From the NCBI GenBank assembly GCA_022640915.1, contig JALCCT010000006.1, positions 55,589-119,588 of the forward strand: DNA of 64,000 bases. The letters run 5' to 3'. The notes below the pieces were generated by a model. It ran no database searches and was not told the origin of the DNA. It saw only the letters and a program-made list of their open reading frames with translations. The position numbers and the translations under genes were made by a program. The stretch is from Bifidobacterium sp. Lineage in GTDB: Bacteria > Actinomycetota > Actinomycetes > Actinomycetales > Bifidobacteriaceae. Each line of letters starts with the position of its first letter. Position 1 is the stretch's first letter. Below, piece by piece: positions 43,400 to 51,435 of the stretch.

Positions 43400-45001
43400 T
43401 CAGTCGCTGGGGCGTTGTTTGAGGCGTACGGTGAGTTCCATTACGTAGTTATATATTTCTTGCTTTTCCTGCATTTCGTCGGAGATACGGGTGTAGGCGT
43501 GCATGACGGTGGTGTGGTCGCGTCCGCCGAAGACCTCACCGATGTCGACTAGACTCATGCTGGTCATTTCCCGCGTCAGGTACATGGCGACCTGCCGGGC
43601 CAAAGCAACGTTCTTGGTGCGCGCGCGGCCAACTAAGTCGTCGAAAGTCAAATGGAAATACTTGGCCACTTGCCCGATGATGTCAGTGGGTTTGATCTCC
43701 ACATCGGAGGTGAAGAAATCCTGCAGCGTCTGTTCGGCAAGCGCGCGCGATACCGGCTGATTGCTCAACGAGGCGACTGCAGTGACGCGGGTGAGCGCGC
43801 CTTCGAGCTCGCGGATGTTTTCGGTAAAACGTTCTGCAATGAGGTCGAGAACGTCGTTGGGGATGTTAGAACGGCTCATCGTGGCCATCATCCGTAAGAT
43901 AGCAATGCGGGTTTCTAGATCCGGCGGCTTCACATCGACGGTGAGGCCTGATTCGAAGCGGGAGATAAGCCGTGCCTCGAATCCCTTGAGATTCTTTGGC
44001 GCCACGTCGGAGGCGATGACAATACGCTTGTTCGCCTGGTACAGCGCATTGAAGGTATGGAAAAACTGCTCGAGCGTGGCTTCTTTGCCGCCGAGGAACT
44101 GGATATCGTCGATGAGCAGTACATCGACCTCCCGGTAACGTTTGTTGAAATCGGCTATCTGACCTTGGGCTTGGTTGGGAGTCTGTAGCGCCTCGATAAA
44201 TTCATTGGTGAATTCCTCGCTGGTGACATAGCGGACTTTCACCGAATCGTCCTTAACGAGCGCGTAATTCCCGATCGCGTTGAGTAAATGGGTTTTGCCT
44301 AGCCCTGAACCGCCGTATATACACAACGGATTGAAGTCGCGGCCTGAGCCTTCGGCAACAGCCAGCGCGACTGTACGCGCGAAGCGGTTCGAATCCCCTG
44401 GCACGAAAGTGTCGAACGTGGCGTTCTTGTTGAGATGGGTCAACGGATCCAGCAGTGCCTTGTTCTGTTCGACTGGGTAAGCGCGCTCTTCCGCCATTTC
44501 GGGCATCGGCTGCACAGGCTGCGGGAGTGCGTTAGATGAGGCGGTGTTTTGTGCACGAGGAGAGGCGAACTCGGGCTGGGATGCCTGTAGTTGTGGTTTC
44601 GAAACCACATTGACTGCGGTTTCCTCAGCGATAAATTGTGAGGATTGCAGGTGTTGCGGTTGAGAATGATCCGATTGCTGCTCGTATGAATTCGTGGGCG
44701 TCGTCGGTTCACGCATCGGCATGGTAGCAGGCACGATCTTGAACGCCGGAAACATATCCTGCCCGGACGCCATGCGCAAGGCCGCAAGTAGTGGTTCGTT
44801 CAGTTCATTTTGCAAAGCCTGTTGGGTGGAGGAGCTGACGACACACAACACAATCGTCGGGCCGTATACGGCCTCAGGGGTTACGCCCTCCAGCCAGCCT
44901 TTGGCGCGCGGAGTGAGCGAGGGGCTGTGCTGGAGAACGGCTAATGTGGCAGACCACAGCCGGGTGGCCTGTTCGGACGGATCGATATGCTCGTCTGTCA
45001 T
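43400..45001 (-). CDS. dnaA: Chromosomal replication initiator protein DnaA
   Basis: 533 aa. Domain I ([26 protein letters not shown]), a long Gln/Pro/Ser-rich domain II (about residues 100-195), the AAA+ domain III with Walker [16 protein letters not shown] and Walker [12 protein letters not shown], and domain IV with the DNA-binding signature [28 protein letters not shown] precedes the ATG. It binds boxes on both sides of its own gene, so autoregulation is likely. Confidence 0.98.
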   Translation of the reverse strand: MTDEHIDPSEQATRLWSATLAVLQHSPSLTPRAKGWLEGVTPEAVYGPTIVLCVVSSSTQQALQNELNEPLLAALRMASGQDMFPAFKIVPATMPMREPTTPTNSYEQQSDHSQPQHLQSSQFIAEETAVNVVSKPQLQASQPEFASPRAQNTASSNALPQPVQPMPEMAEERAYPVEQNKALLDPLTHLNKNATFDTFVPGDSNRFARTVALAVAEGSGRDFNPLCIYGGSGLGKTHLLNAIGNYALVKDDSVKVRYVTSEEFTNEFIEALQTPNQAQGQIADFNKRYREVDVLLIDDIQFLGGKEATLEQFFHTFNALYQANKRIVIASDVAPKNLKGFEARLISRFESGLTVDVKPPDLETRIAILRMMATMSRSNIPNDVLDLIAERFTENIRELEGALTRVTAVASLSNQPVSRALAEQTLQDFFTSDVEIKPTDIIGQVAKYFHLTFDDLVGRARTKNVALARQVAMYLTREMTSMSLVDIGEVFGGRDHTTVMHAYTRISDEMQEKQEIYNYVMELTVRLKQRPSD

Positions 45002-45376
45002 AGCCCCCCTCTTCCCTGTCGAACCTAGTAATTCCTACCATGCGTGTGGCGAACGCCATCTCATGCGTGGTCATGTACAAAGTCAATACAGACGACATGT
45101 TTACTCCAAATCGTGGAAGTTATCCACAGCCTTGCGTGTTGCAATCGCTCAATTGTGAATAACATCGCTGTTATTTGTGGATAAGTCTCATATATTATGC
45201 ACCGCGTATTGGCCTGAATTTCAACGGTTTGCGACTTCCGGAGTGGCGACGTTCAGCATTCGCGATGTGAAAAAACCGCTGTGTTTTTTGACTCTAGGCT
45301 AGTGTGAGAGTACGTTAGTAGAGCTTGACTCATGAGGAGCCATACTTTTGCATGGCTGAAAACCGGGAGCTTACCT
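45002..45376. other. oriC: rpmH-dnaA intergenic region with second DnaA-box cluster
   Basis: 375 bases. Exact boxes at 45120-45128 and 45176-45184, near matches at 45154-45162 and 45196-45204, a 7-bp inverted repeat AATAACA/TGTTATT at 45158-45175, and an AT-rich patch near 45180-45205. A weak minus-strand promoter for dnaA (TTGACT at 45081-45086, TGAGAT at 45058-45063, 17-base spacer) lies left of the boxes. The rpmH promoter lies right of them. Confidence 0.75.
45288..45316 (+). promoter_or_regulatory. rpmH promoter
   Basis: TTGACT (45288-45293), 17-base spacer, TACGTT (45311-45316). It gives a leader of about 55 bases before rpmH. Confidence 0.65.
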
Positions 45377-45511
45377 ATGAAGAGGACATTCCAACCGAAT
45401 AACCGTCGTCGCCACATGAAGCACGGATTCCGTGTGCGCATGCGGACCCGTTCAGGCCGCGCGCTGATCAACCGTCGCCGTGGCAAGGGCCGCAAGTCCC
45501 TGTCCGCTTGA
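45377..45511 (+). CDS. rpmH: 50S ribosomal protein L34
   Basis: 44 aa, too short for the ORF track. [22 protein letters not shown]...KGRKSLSA is the full, very basic L34 sequence. GGGAGC lies upstream of the ATG. First gene of the plus-strand set right of the origin; the stop is followed at once by the rnpA frame. Confidence 0.98.
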   Translation: MKRTFQPNNRRRHMKHGFRVRMRTRSGRALINRRRGKGRKSLSA

Positions 45512-45525
45512 GGTTTAACGGCGTA

Positions 45526-45915
45526 GTGGACGTGGAACGGCTGCAGAGTCACCGTGATTTCGTCGCCGTGCTGAAGAGTCGTCGAAAAGTTGTCGCGAAG
45601 GATATCGTCGTGCATTACCTAATGCGCGGCGATACAGTATTTCCAACGAATATTGTCGGATTACCGAGCCGACGATTGGGGCTGGCAGTCTCGAAAGCGG
45701 TAGGTAATGCGGTCGCGCGTAATGGCGTGAAGCGACGGTTCCGTGTTTTGGCGCGGGCGCATGAGGCAGTGTTGCCCGCTGATTGCGATATTGTCATGCG
45801 GGCGAAACCAGGTGCGGCTTCAGCATCATTCCAATCCTTGGATATGCAGGTGTCGGAGCTGTTTCGTGATGTCCGCGCGAAGGCGCCGGTTGCGAACGCA
45901 GGGAATCGATCATGA
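45526..45915 (+). CDS. rnpA: Ribonuclease P protein component
   Basis: 129 aa basic protein that binds the RNase P RNA for tRNA 5' processing. [17 protein letters not shown] gives the N terminus and the family RNR-like helix is [26 protein letters not shown]. The start is unsure: the ORF track uses a TTG overlapping the rpmH stop; GTGs at 45526 and 45532 fit the family length better and GAGG lies about 12 bases before the first. The stop overlaps yidD by four bases. Confidence 0.92.
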   Translation: MDVERLQSHRDFVAVLKSRRKVVAKDIVVHYLMRGDTVFPTNIVGLPSRRLGLAVSKAVGNAVARNGVKRRFRVLARAHEAVLPADCDIVMRAKPGAASASFQSLDMQVSELFRDVRAKAPVANAGNRS

Positions 45916-46211
45916 CCAGTTGTTCGGCGCAGGCCTTCTTGAGTGTTATTCGGTGGTATCAGCGACAGATTTCTCCGAACACACCGCCGCACTGCCGGTA
46001 TTACCCGACCTGTTCTACATACGCATATCAGGCTATTGACCGGTATGGCGCATTGCGTGGCGGGCTGCTTGCGACACTACGATTGCTGCGTTGCCGCCCA
46101 TGGAGCCGTGGCGGAATTGATGATGTTCCGCAGCATTACTCGGTGTTTTATCGATTTTCGTGGTCCAAAGCTCATGAAGAGCCGCGTCTGACGCCACTGG
46201 CTAACGAATAA
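45912..46211 (+). CDS. yidD: Membrane protein insertion efficiency factor
   Basis: 99 aa. [41 protein letters not shown] is the family signature with its Cys residues and an amphipathic helix at the membrane. It overlaps rnpA (ATGA) and precedes yidC by 16 bases. It helps YidC-dependent insertion; the mechanism is incompletely known. Confidence 0.95.
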   Translation: MTSCSAQAFLSVIRWYQRQISPNTPPHCRYYPTCSTYAYQAIDRYGALRGGLLATLRLLRCRPWSRGGIDDVPQHYSVFYRFSWSKAHEEPRLTPLANE

Positions 46212-46227
46212 AGGAGACGGCCATATC

Positions 46228-47244
46228 ATGTTTAGTCCCATGAATTCAGATAAATTTCTTTTAGACAGCGGTTTTTTTGGCTGGCTGTACAAGATCCTGA
46301 CCCCTGTTGAATGGCTCATGACGCAGATCATGGTGTTGTTCCATAAGCTGCTTGTGCTGATTGGTATGCCGGCTGAGGGTGTCTCATGGATTCTGGCCAT
46401 TGTTTTTCTGGTATTGGTAGTGCATGCCTGTATTCTGCCGATTTTCGTGCGGCAGATGCAATCGATGCGTAAGATGCAGGCACTGCAACCTAAGATGCAG
46501 CATATCCAAAACAAATACAAGGGCAAGAAAGACGCGGCGAGCCGCGAGGCCATGAGCCGCGAGATGACTAAACTTTACCAGGACAACGGCGCTAATCCGG
46601 CTGGATCCTGCCTGCCAATGCTCATCCAGGGCCCGGTCTTCATGTGCATGTTTTACACTCTCTCGGCGATCCCTTACATCGCTAGCGGTATACGGAAACC
46701 GCTTGGAGCTTTTACCAAAGAAATTGCGGGCAATTTCTCCAACACAAGTTTTCTTGGCGTCAAAATCACAACGACCTTCGGATTAGCTGATACCTCAGGG
46801 AAAATCGTTATCGGTATTTTCGTTGCGCTGATGTGCGCGGCGATGTGGTTCATGCAGTTCAACAATATGCGAAAGAATCTGCCCCGCGCCCAGATGGAGG
46901 GTTCGCAGTACAAGATGCAGCAGGGTATGACCTGGATCTTCCCGATCATGTATATTTTCTCCGGCGTGACCATGCCTTTCGCCGTCCTGATTTATTGGCT
47001 GACCAACAATATCGCTAACATGGTTCGCTCAATGTGGCAGGTCTACACCTTCCCGACTCCGGGATCTCCTGCGGCCGAGGAGAAGGAGGTGCGCGATCAT
47101 GAGCATGAGAATGTCCGCCGAAAGCGCGTCGGACAGATCTCTCTTGAAGAGGAGGAGCTGGAACGGGCGAAAGAGGTTGCAGAACAACGCGAAGGTCAAG
47201 GATTCCAAAGGCAGCAGCCAAAACGAAAGGGACGCAAGAAGTAA
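46228..47244 (+). CDS. yidC: Membrane protein insertase YidC
   Basis: 338 aa, the Oxa1-like short form of Gram-positives without the large periplasmic domain. Membrane segments include VSWILAIVFLVLVVHACILPIF, with the hydrophilic-groove Arg at FVRQMQSMRKMQALQPKMQHIQNKYKG, then PAGSCLPMLIQGPVFMCMFY and the C-terminal pair. A basic and acidic C-terminal tail (KRKGRKK) can contact the ribosome. AAAGGAG is upstream. Confidence 0.96.
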   Translation: MFSPMNSDKFLLDSGFFGWLYKILTPVEWLMTQIMVLFHKLLVLIGMPAEGVSWILAIVFLVLVVHACILPIFVRQMQSMRKMQALQPKMQHIQNKYKGKKDAASREAMSREMTKLYQDNGANPAGSCLPMLIQGPVFMCMFYTLSAIPYIASGIRKPLGAFTKEIAGNFSNTSFLGVKITTTFGLADTSGKIVIGIFVALMCAAMWFMQFNNMRKNLPRAQMEGSQYKMQQGMTWIFPIMYIFSGVTMPFAVLIYWLTNNIANMVRSMWQVYTFPTPGSPAAEEKEVRDHEHENVRRKRVGQISLEEEELERAKEVAEQREGQGFQRQQPKRKGRKK

Positions 47245-47364
47245 GTAGACGCCATGAGGTGTTGCTTCATGGGTGACGGACGGCTGCTTGTCTTATCAGC
47301 TACACGTCCACGATCGCGTAGTTTGCGATTGAGTTTCGTGTCGCTACTGTAGTTATGATTGCAA

Positions 47365-47380
47365 TGTTTCACGTGAAATA
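47365..47380. promoter_or_regulatory. parS: parS site (one mismatch) upstream of jag
   Basis: TGTTTCACGTGAAATA matches the consensus TGTTTCACGTGAAACA at 15 of 16 bases. It lies in the yidC-jag gap. Confidence 0.85.
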
Positions 47381-47514
47381 CGCAGGCGAATTCATGCTGT
47401 ATTCCTCACATGGCATCGAACGAGATAACCGGACGAAATTGCAAAGATCCGGCCGCGTGTATGAATAAGACTGTTAGACTTTGTAAACCAAGGAACGGCG
47501 TAAAGGAGTTCATG

Positions 47515-48261
47515 ATGGCTCAGGAAGAACCTAAGACGATCGAACAGCTCAATGAAGAAGCTGATATCGCAGCCGATTATTTGGAGGGACTGCTAGATAT
47601 CGCTGATTATGACGGCGACATCGAGTTGGGGGTGCGCAATAATCGGGCGACTCTTCAGATCGTTGCGGATGATGACACTGATATTAAGCATCTGATTGGT
47701 CGTAACGGTGAAGTCGTGGATGCCCTGCAGCAGTTGACGCGACTTGCTGTGCAGCAAAAGACAGGAGATCGTTCGCATCTCATTCTCGATGTCGATGGGT
47801 ATTTGAAACGCAAGCGGAAGCATTTGCAGGATATAGCGTTTGACGCTATTGACGAAGCACGGGAAACCGGTGAGCCGGTCGATTTGAAGCCGATGAATTC
47901 CTTCGAGCGTAAAGTGGTTCACGATCTTGTTCGTGACGAGGGTTTGAAATCACGTTCTCATGGCGAAGAACCGCATCGATATGTCAGTATTTTTGTTAAA
48001 GCCGGGGCGCAGGATGCGCTCACAGATGATGATAGTGTTGGCGTCGATGAAAGTAATGACGATATTTCCGGCGGAGAAATTGCTGAGATTCAGACCAATA
48101 ATTCTGCAGCTGGTCGCAACGACGTCGTTGATGACGTACTCGTTAATGATGATGTCGATGATGACAGTGAGATTGATGATGATCCTGTAGTTTCCGATGA
48201 AGGCGAGATTGGCGATGGTTTAGATTCCGACATGGAACACGCCGCTAATGATGTCGAATAG
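47515..48261 (+). CDS. jag: Jag/EloR-type KH-R3H RNA-binding protein
   Basis: 248 aa. The start MAQEEPKTIE has AAAGGAG 6 bases upstream; the 35 ORF-track codons above it lie in the gap containing parS. A KH domain (LIGRNGEVVDALQQLTRLAVQ) and an R3H domain (ERKVVHDLVRDEGLKSRSHGEEPHRYVSIF) are clear. The firmicute Jag N-terminal domain is absent. The C-terminal 75 residues are an Asp/Asn/Ser-rich acidic tail (DDVLVNDDVDDDSEIDDD) that looks disordered. Firmicute homologues regulate cell elongation with YidC; the role here is inferred from position. Confidence 0.9.
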   Translation: MAQEEPKTIEQLNEEADIAADYLEGLLDIADYDGDIELGVRNNRATLQIVADDDTDIKHLIGRNGEVVDALQQLTRLAVQQKTGDRSHLILDVDGYLKRKRKHLQDIAFDAIDEARETGEPVDLKPMNSFERKVVHDLVRDEGLKSRSHGEEPHRYVSIFVKAGAQDALTDDDSVGVDESNDDISGGEIAEIQTNNSAAGRNDVVDDVLVNDDVDDDSEIDDDPVVSDEGEIGDGLDSDMEHAANDVE

Positions 48262-48941
48262 GATGATAGTGCGGCCGCATAGGGCTGATTGATGCATTTA
48301 GGCAGGTATGGATCTTGATCCCTGAGCTGTTTTGGTGATACTGAGGTTGATGGGTGTTTTGGCGCTGCAGTAGACGGTTGCAGATGCTGTTTCCACAACG
48401 CTTCATCGAGCAACGTCGACGTAGGTTTCTTGGTTTGGTGAAGATATATTGACGTTGGTACCGTGTGCACACGGCCCCGTTGTGTTCAGTCCCTGTCAGT
48501 TCCTGTCAGTTCCTTTAGCGCCAGTGTATAGATCGAGAAGGTATTTGTAGAAGGCAGGCATAGTCTGGTTAATGTCTTATGCGCAGCATTGGAACCATGG
48601 CCTGTGATTTCTTGCCGTGTTGTTTGACGTTGTGACGAGAGCCTACACACTGCGATATCCAACCGTGGTAGGGAAGTATGACGTGAGGAATTGTATTTAG
48701 CAGTTTTCCGGTATGAAATTGATTTTCCTTGTGAAATCGGATAGTAATTTTTATTATCTGTCTACTATTTGTTTTGTACTTTACGGTATGCGAATTGCGT
48801 GATAGAGAACAGTGCTGAAAGAAAACGGAACAATAGTTCTATTCAACGGATGCTTGATGCGGATCTGAGGCAGTAGCATAGAACAGGATGCTGAAAATGT
48901 GACTTGCTTGAGAGGCGAAAGGCAAAGGAAAGAGTTCGTAT
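48262..48941. other. 680-base AT-richer gap between jag and rsmG
   Basis: No convincing gene on either strand. The minus-strand ORFs reaching in from jag are antisense to its acidic tail. A 10-bp direct repeat CCTGTCAGTT (twice in a row near 48490-48512) is the only clear repeat. The right half is visibly AT-rich and should contain the rsmG promoter. Confidence 0.5.
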
Positions 48942-49634
48942 ATGGTGGAGTACGTAGTTCATACAGATGTAGAAATAGAAGAATCGGGAGTCGCTGAGCA
49001 GATATTAGGCGATACCGCTTTTACTGTCTGCCAATTGTTTCACGTGAAACTTTCCAAGGAAGGAGTGTTACGCGGGATCATTGGGCCTCGTGATAGTGAG
49101 ATCCTTTGGGAACGGCATATCCTGAATTCTGCGGCTATTGTGCCGTTCATTCGGCAGGCTGCTGCTGGTCGAAAGCGGAAGACTGTGGCCGATGTAGGAA
49201 GCGGTGGTGGGTTCCCAGGGCTTGTCGCAGCGGCTTGTCTTCCCGATTATGAATTCACGCTTATTGAGCCTATGGAGAGACGGTGTTCATGGTTGCAAGA
49301 GTGTATTGGTCTCATGCAGCTACACAATGTTCGGATACTGCGTAATCGTGCTGAAGAAGCTATTGCCCGTATGCACACCGACCATTCATTTCATTCGTTT
49401 ACCGTTGTTACATGCCGAGCGGTTGCACCTATGAAAAGACTCAGCGCATGGACGCTGCCACTTGTCGCTTCCCAAGGGCAACTAATTGCGTTAAAAGGAC
49501 GGTCGGCCCAGGCAGAGATCGAGAAAAGCTCTGCAGCAATAGCGAAGTCAGGCGGATTCAGGCCTCGGGTCGTAGAGGCGACAGTCGGACCTGATATGGA
49601 CCCTACTCACGTAGTGATCATCGATAAACACTAG
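48942..49634 (+). CDS. rsmG: 16S rRNA (guanine-527-N7)-methyltransferase
   Basis: 230 aa. The SAM-binding motif is [20 protein letters not shown], followed by [16 protein letters not shown] and [25 protein letters not shown] lies before the ATG. Modifies the 530 loop of 16S rRNA. A parS-like site lies inside the coding sequence (CQLFHVKL region). Confidence 0.95.
   Translation: MVEYVVHTDVEIEESGVAEQILGDTAFTVCQLFHVKLSKEGVLRGIIGPRDSEILWERHILNSAAIVPFIRQAAAGRKRKTVADVGSGGGFPGLVAAACLPDYEFTLIEPMERRCSWLQECIGLMQLHNVRILRNRAEEAIARMHTDHSFHSFTVVTCRAVAPMKRLSAWTLPLVASQGQLIALKGRSAQAEIEKSSAAIAKSGGFRPRVVEATVGPDMDPTHVVIIDKH
49036..49051. promoter_or_regulatory. parS: parS site (one mismatch) inside rsmG
   Basis: TGTTTCACGTGAAACT matches consensus at 15 of 16 bases and codes for the LFHVKL part of RsmG. 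Confidence 0.85.
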
Positions 49635-50151
49635 TTGGAATACATGAGGTTACTTGCGTTGCCTATAAGGAAGGGCAGAGCGAACATATGTTTTGAGTAC
49701 GTTCCGCATGGGTTGCTGTGTTGGAGTTTTGGTTACCAGCATTGATGGGTTGTGGTCTGAGTTGAAACCGTGCTGTGCCGCGCGATGATGTCTGCTGGTT
49801 AGTTCTTTCAAGGCACGAACGTGATGGCGAGTGTACAAACTGGGTTCACGCCTCGGGTGCCGCAAAGATGCATTAAGGCATCCGAGCGTCAAGCAGTTGA
49901 AAATGTTAGCAGGTCCGAGGCGTGTAGCAATCTATTTAGGCAATGCAACCTATCGAACAGGCTCAGCACTTGAGCATGCTCTTTATGCTATCGTCGTTGA
50001 GACATAACGATTTGATTTATTCGTGACATTTTCTGACTCAAGTGATCGAAGCCTTCATTCCAGGTTATGAATCTGACCTCATTCAATTACAAATGGATAT
50101 GGTCAGACTGTTGCAAGTCGCAGATACGAGGATTATTTTAATGGTGCATTC

Positions 50152-50201
50152 GAATTTCGCATGGGAGATGTTTCACGTGAAACATCTCCCATGCGAAATT
50201 C
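50152..50201. repeat. parS: Perfect 50-bp palindrome centred on a consensus parS
   Basis: GAATTTCGCATGGGAGATGT and onward to position 50176 is exactly complementary to 50177-50201. The central 16 bases (50169-50184) are the perfect parS TGTTTCACGTGAAACA. The flanks add 17 perfectly paired bases on each side. It can form a cruciform or, if transcribed, a long hairpin. Confidence 0.97.
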
Positions 50202-50212
50202 TAATTACCAAG

Positions 50213-50361
50213 TTATCCACAGCATTTTGCTGCACTCAGACTTATACACAGAAAATGTGCATAAGTCTGAGTGCAGCAAAACCATTCTCGTATTTATGCT
50301 TGTGGTAATCGAAAGAGAAGTTATCCACATAGTTGTTCATAGTTATCCACACTTATACACA
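50213..50361. other. Third DnaA-box cluster, upstream of parA
   Basis: TTATCCACA at 50213-50221, 50321-50329 and 50343-50351; TTATACACA at 50242-50250 and 50353-50361; TGTGCATAA at 50256-50264. Six boxes lie in 150 bases, between the parS palindrome and parA, 5 kb from dnaA. Confidence 0.8.
50225..50281. repeat. Hairpin with 26-bp arms carrying paired DnaA boxes
   Basis: The arm at 50225-50250 (TTTTGCTGCACTCAGACTTA then TACACA) pairs with 50256-50281 at 25 of 26 positions, loop GAAAA. The inner ends of the arms are the DnaA-box-like 9-mers TTATACACA and TGTGCATAA. Confidence 0.95.
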
Positions 50362-50489
50362 GTATTGAACAAAATGCCGAAGATCTGATCTGTCCACCCG
50401 AGTGACGAAACTGGAACAACTGTCATTCGCGACTTGAAGCCGTCGACGGCTGCTACTCGTTAGGAAACAGAAGGGAAAGGGCATTCGTT

Positions 50490-51434
50490 ATGGAATCTGC
50501 TGCGGAAACCATTCAACGTATTTTTGGCGATGCCCAGAGTTCAGTTGGCGCCGAAATGGCAGAGACAACTACGCTGTATAAGCGTCTCCATGAGACCGTT
50601 TTTCCCAAGCCATCTTCGACGAGATATATAGCAGTCGCAAATCAAAAGGGCGGGGTTGGCAAAACATCGACGACGGTGAATATCGCTGCGGCACTTGCAC
50701 AGGCAGGTGCCCATGTCTTGCTGATTGATATGGATCCGCAGGGGAATGCTTCTACAGCACTTGGTGCACGGCATAATTCAGGCGATGCATCGGTGTACGA
50801 CGTTCTCGAAGAACGAATGGGAATAGAGAAGGTCAAGCAGCAATGCGCTGAGTTCCCTTCGCTTGACGTTGTCCCCTCCTCGATTGATCTCAGCGGCGCC
50901 GAACTCGAAGTAGCTAATTTAAATGGAAGAACGTATCTGCTCAAACAAGCTTTGGAGTCGTTCATAGCGCAATCTAGCGATCACTATGACTATATCTTCA
51001 TCGACTGTCCCCCAAGCCTCGGGTTGTTGGTCATCAACGCTATGTGCGCTGTTACTGAGATGCTTATTCCTATTCAGGCTGAGTATTATGCCCTCGAAGG
51101 TCTTGGTCAACTCATTCACACCATCGGACTTGTGCAAGAGCATTATAATTCTTCGTTGCTGGTTTCGACGATGCTGGTCACAATGTTTGATAAGCGTACA
51201 TTGCTTAGCCGAGAAGTATATGAGGAAGTGAAAAAGCATTATCCCAGTATTGTGCTGAATACGACTATTCCTAGGACTGTCAAGATTTCGGAAGCACCCA
51301 GCTTCGGACAAAGCGTGATCAGTTATGATCCCCGAGGAATGGGAGCGGTGGCATACGTGGAGGCTGCTTTAGAGATTGCACAACGGTCGCCTGTAGTCTT
51401 AGCCGCGATTGAATCAAAACAACGAGAGGACTGA
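50490..51434 (+). CDS. parA: Chromosome partitioning ATPase ParA (Soj)
   Basis: 314 aa Walker-type ATPase. Deviant Walker A NQKGGVGKTSTTVN, then DMDPQGNASTALG and DYIFIDCPPSLGLLVINAM. An N-terminal extension of about 45 residues precedes the ATPase. With ParB it moves the newly replicated origins apart. GAAGGGAAAGGG precedes the ATG. It is followed by parB with one base between the stop and the next ATG. Confidence 0.97.
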   Translation: MESAAETIQRIFGDAQSSVGAEMAETTTLYKRLHETVFPKPSSTRYIAVANQKGGVGKTSTTVNIAAALAQAGAHVLLIDMDPQGNASTALGARHNSGDASVYDVLEERMGIEKVKQQCAEFPSLDVVPSSIDLSGAELEVANLNGRTYLLKQALESFIAQSSDHYDYIFIDCPPSLGLLVINAMCAVTEMLIPIQAEYYALEGLGQLIHTIGLVQEHYNSSLLVSTMLVTMFDKRTLLSREVYEEVKKHYPSIVLNTTIPRTVKISEAPSFGQSVISYDPRGMGAVAYVEAALEIAQRSPVVLAAIESKQRED

Positions 51435-51435
51435 C

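Larger units (their letters stand above)
49635..50489. other. 855-base gene-free region upstream of parA
   Basis: The left 500 bases show no gene or strong structure. The right part (50152-50361) holds the parS palindrome, a long hairpin and six DnaA boxes (separate entries). Ribosome site GAAGGGAAAGGG for parA is at the right end. Short ORFs crossing the palindrome are by-products of the repeats. Confidence 0.6.

Noticed and set aside
48090-48470. 126-codon minus-strand ORF
   Set aside because: The Ser-rich part is antisense to the acidic tail of Jag; the rest is intergenic with no ribosome site or family features.
49650-49892. 80-codon minus-strand ORF upstream of parA
   Set aside because: Basic, unremarkable translation with no ribosome site; no sign of a real gene.
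50152-50281. CRISPR array
   Set aside because: The repeats here are inverted and of different sequence, with no regular spacers and no cas genes.
50042-50388. Two ORFs crossing the parS palindrome and hairpin
   Set aside because: Their codons are dictated by the inverted repeats and DnaA boxes; two overlapping frames cannot both be selected and neither looks like a protein.
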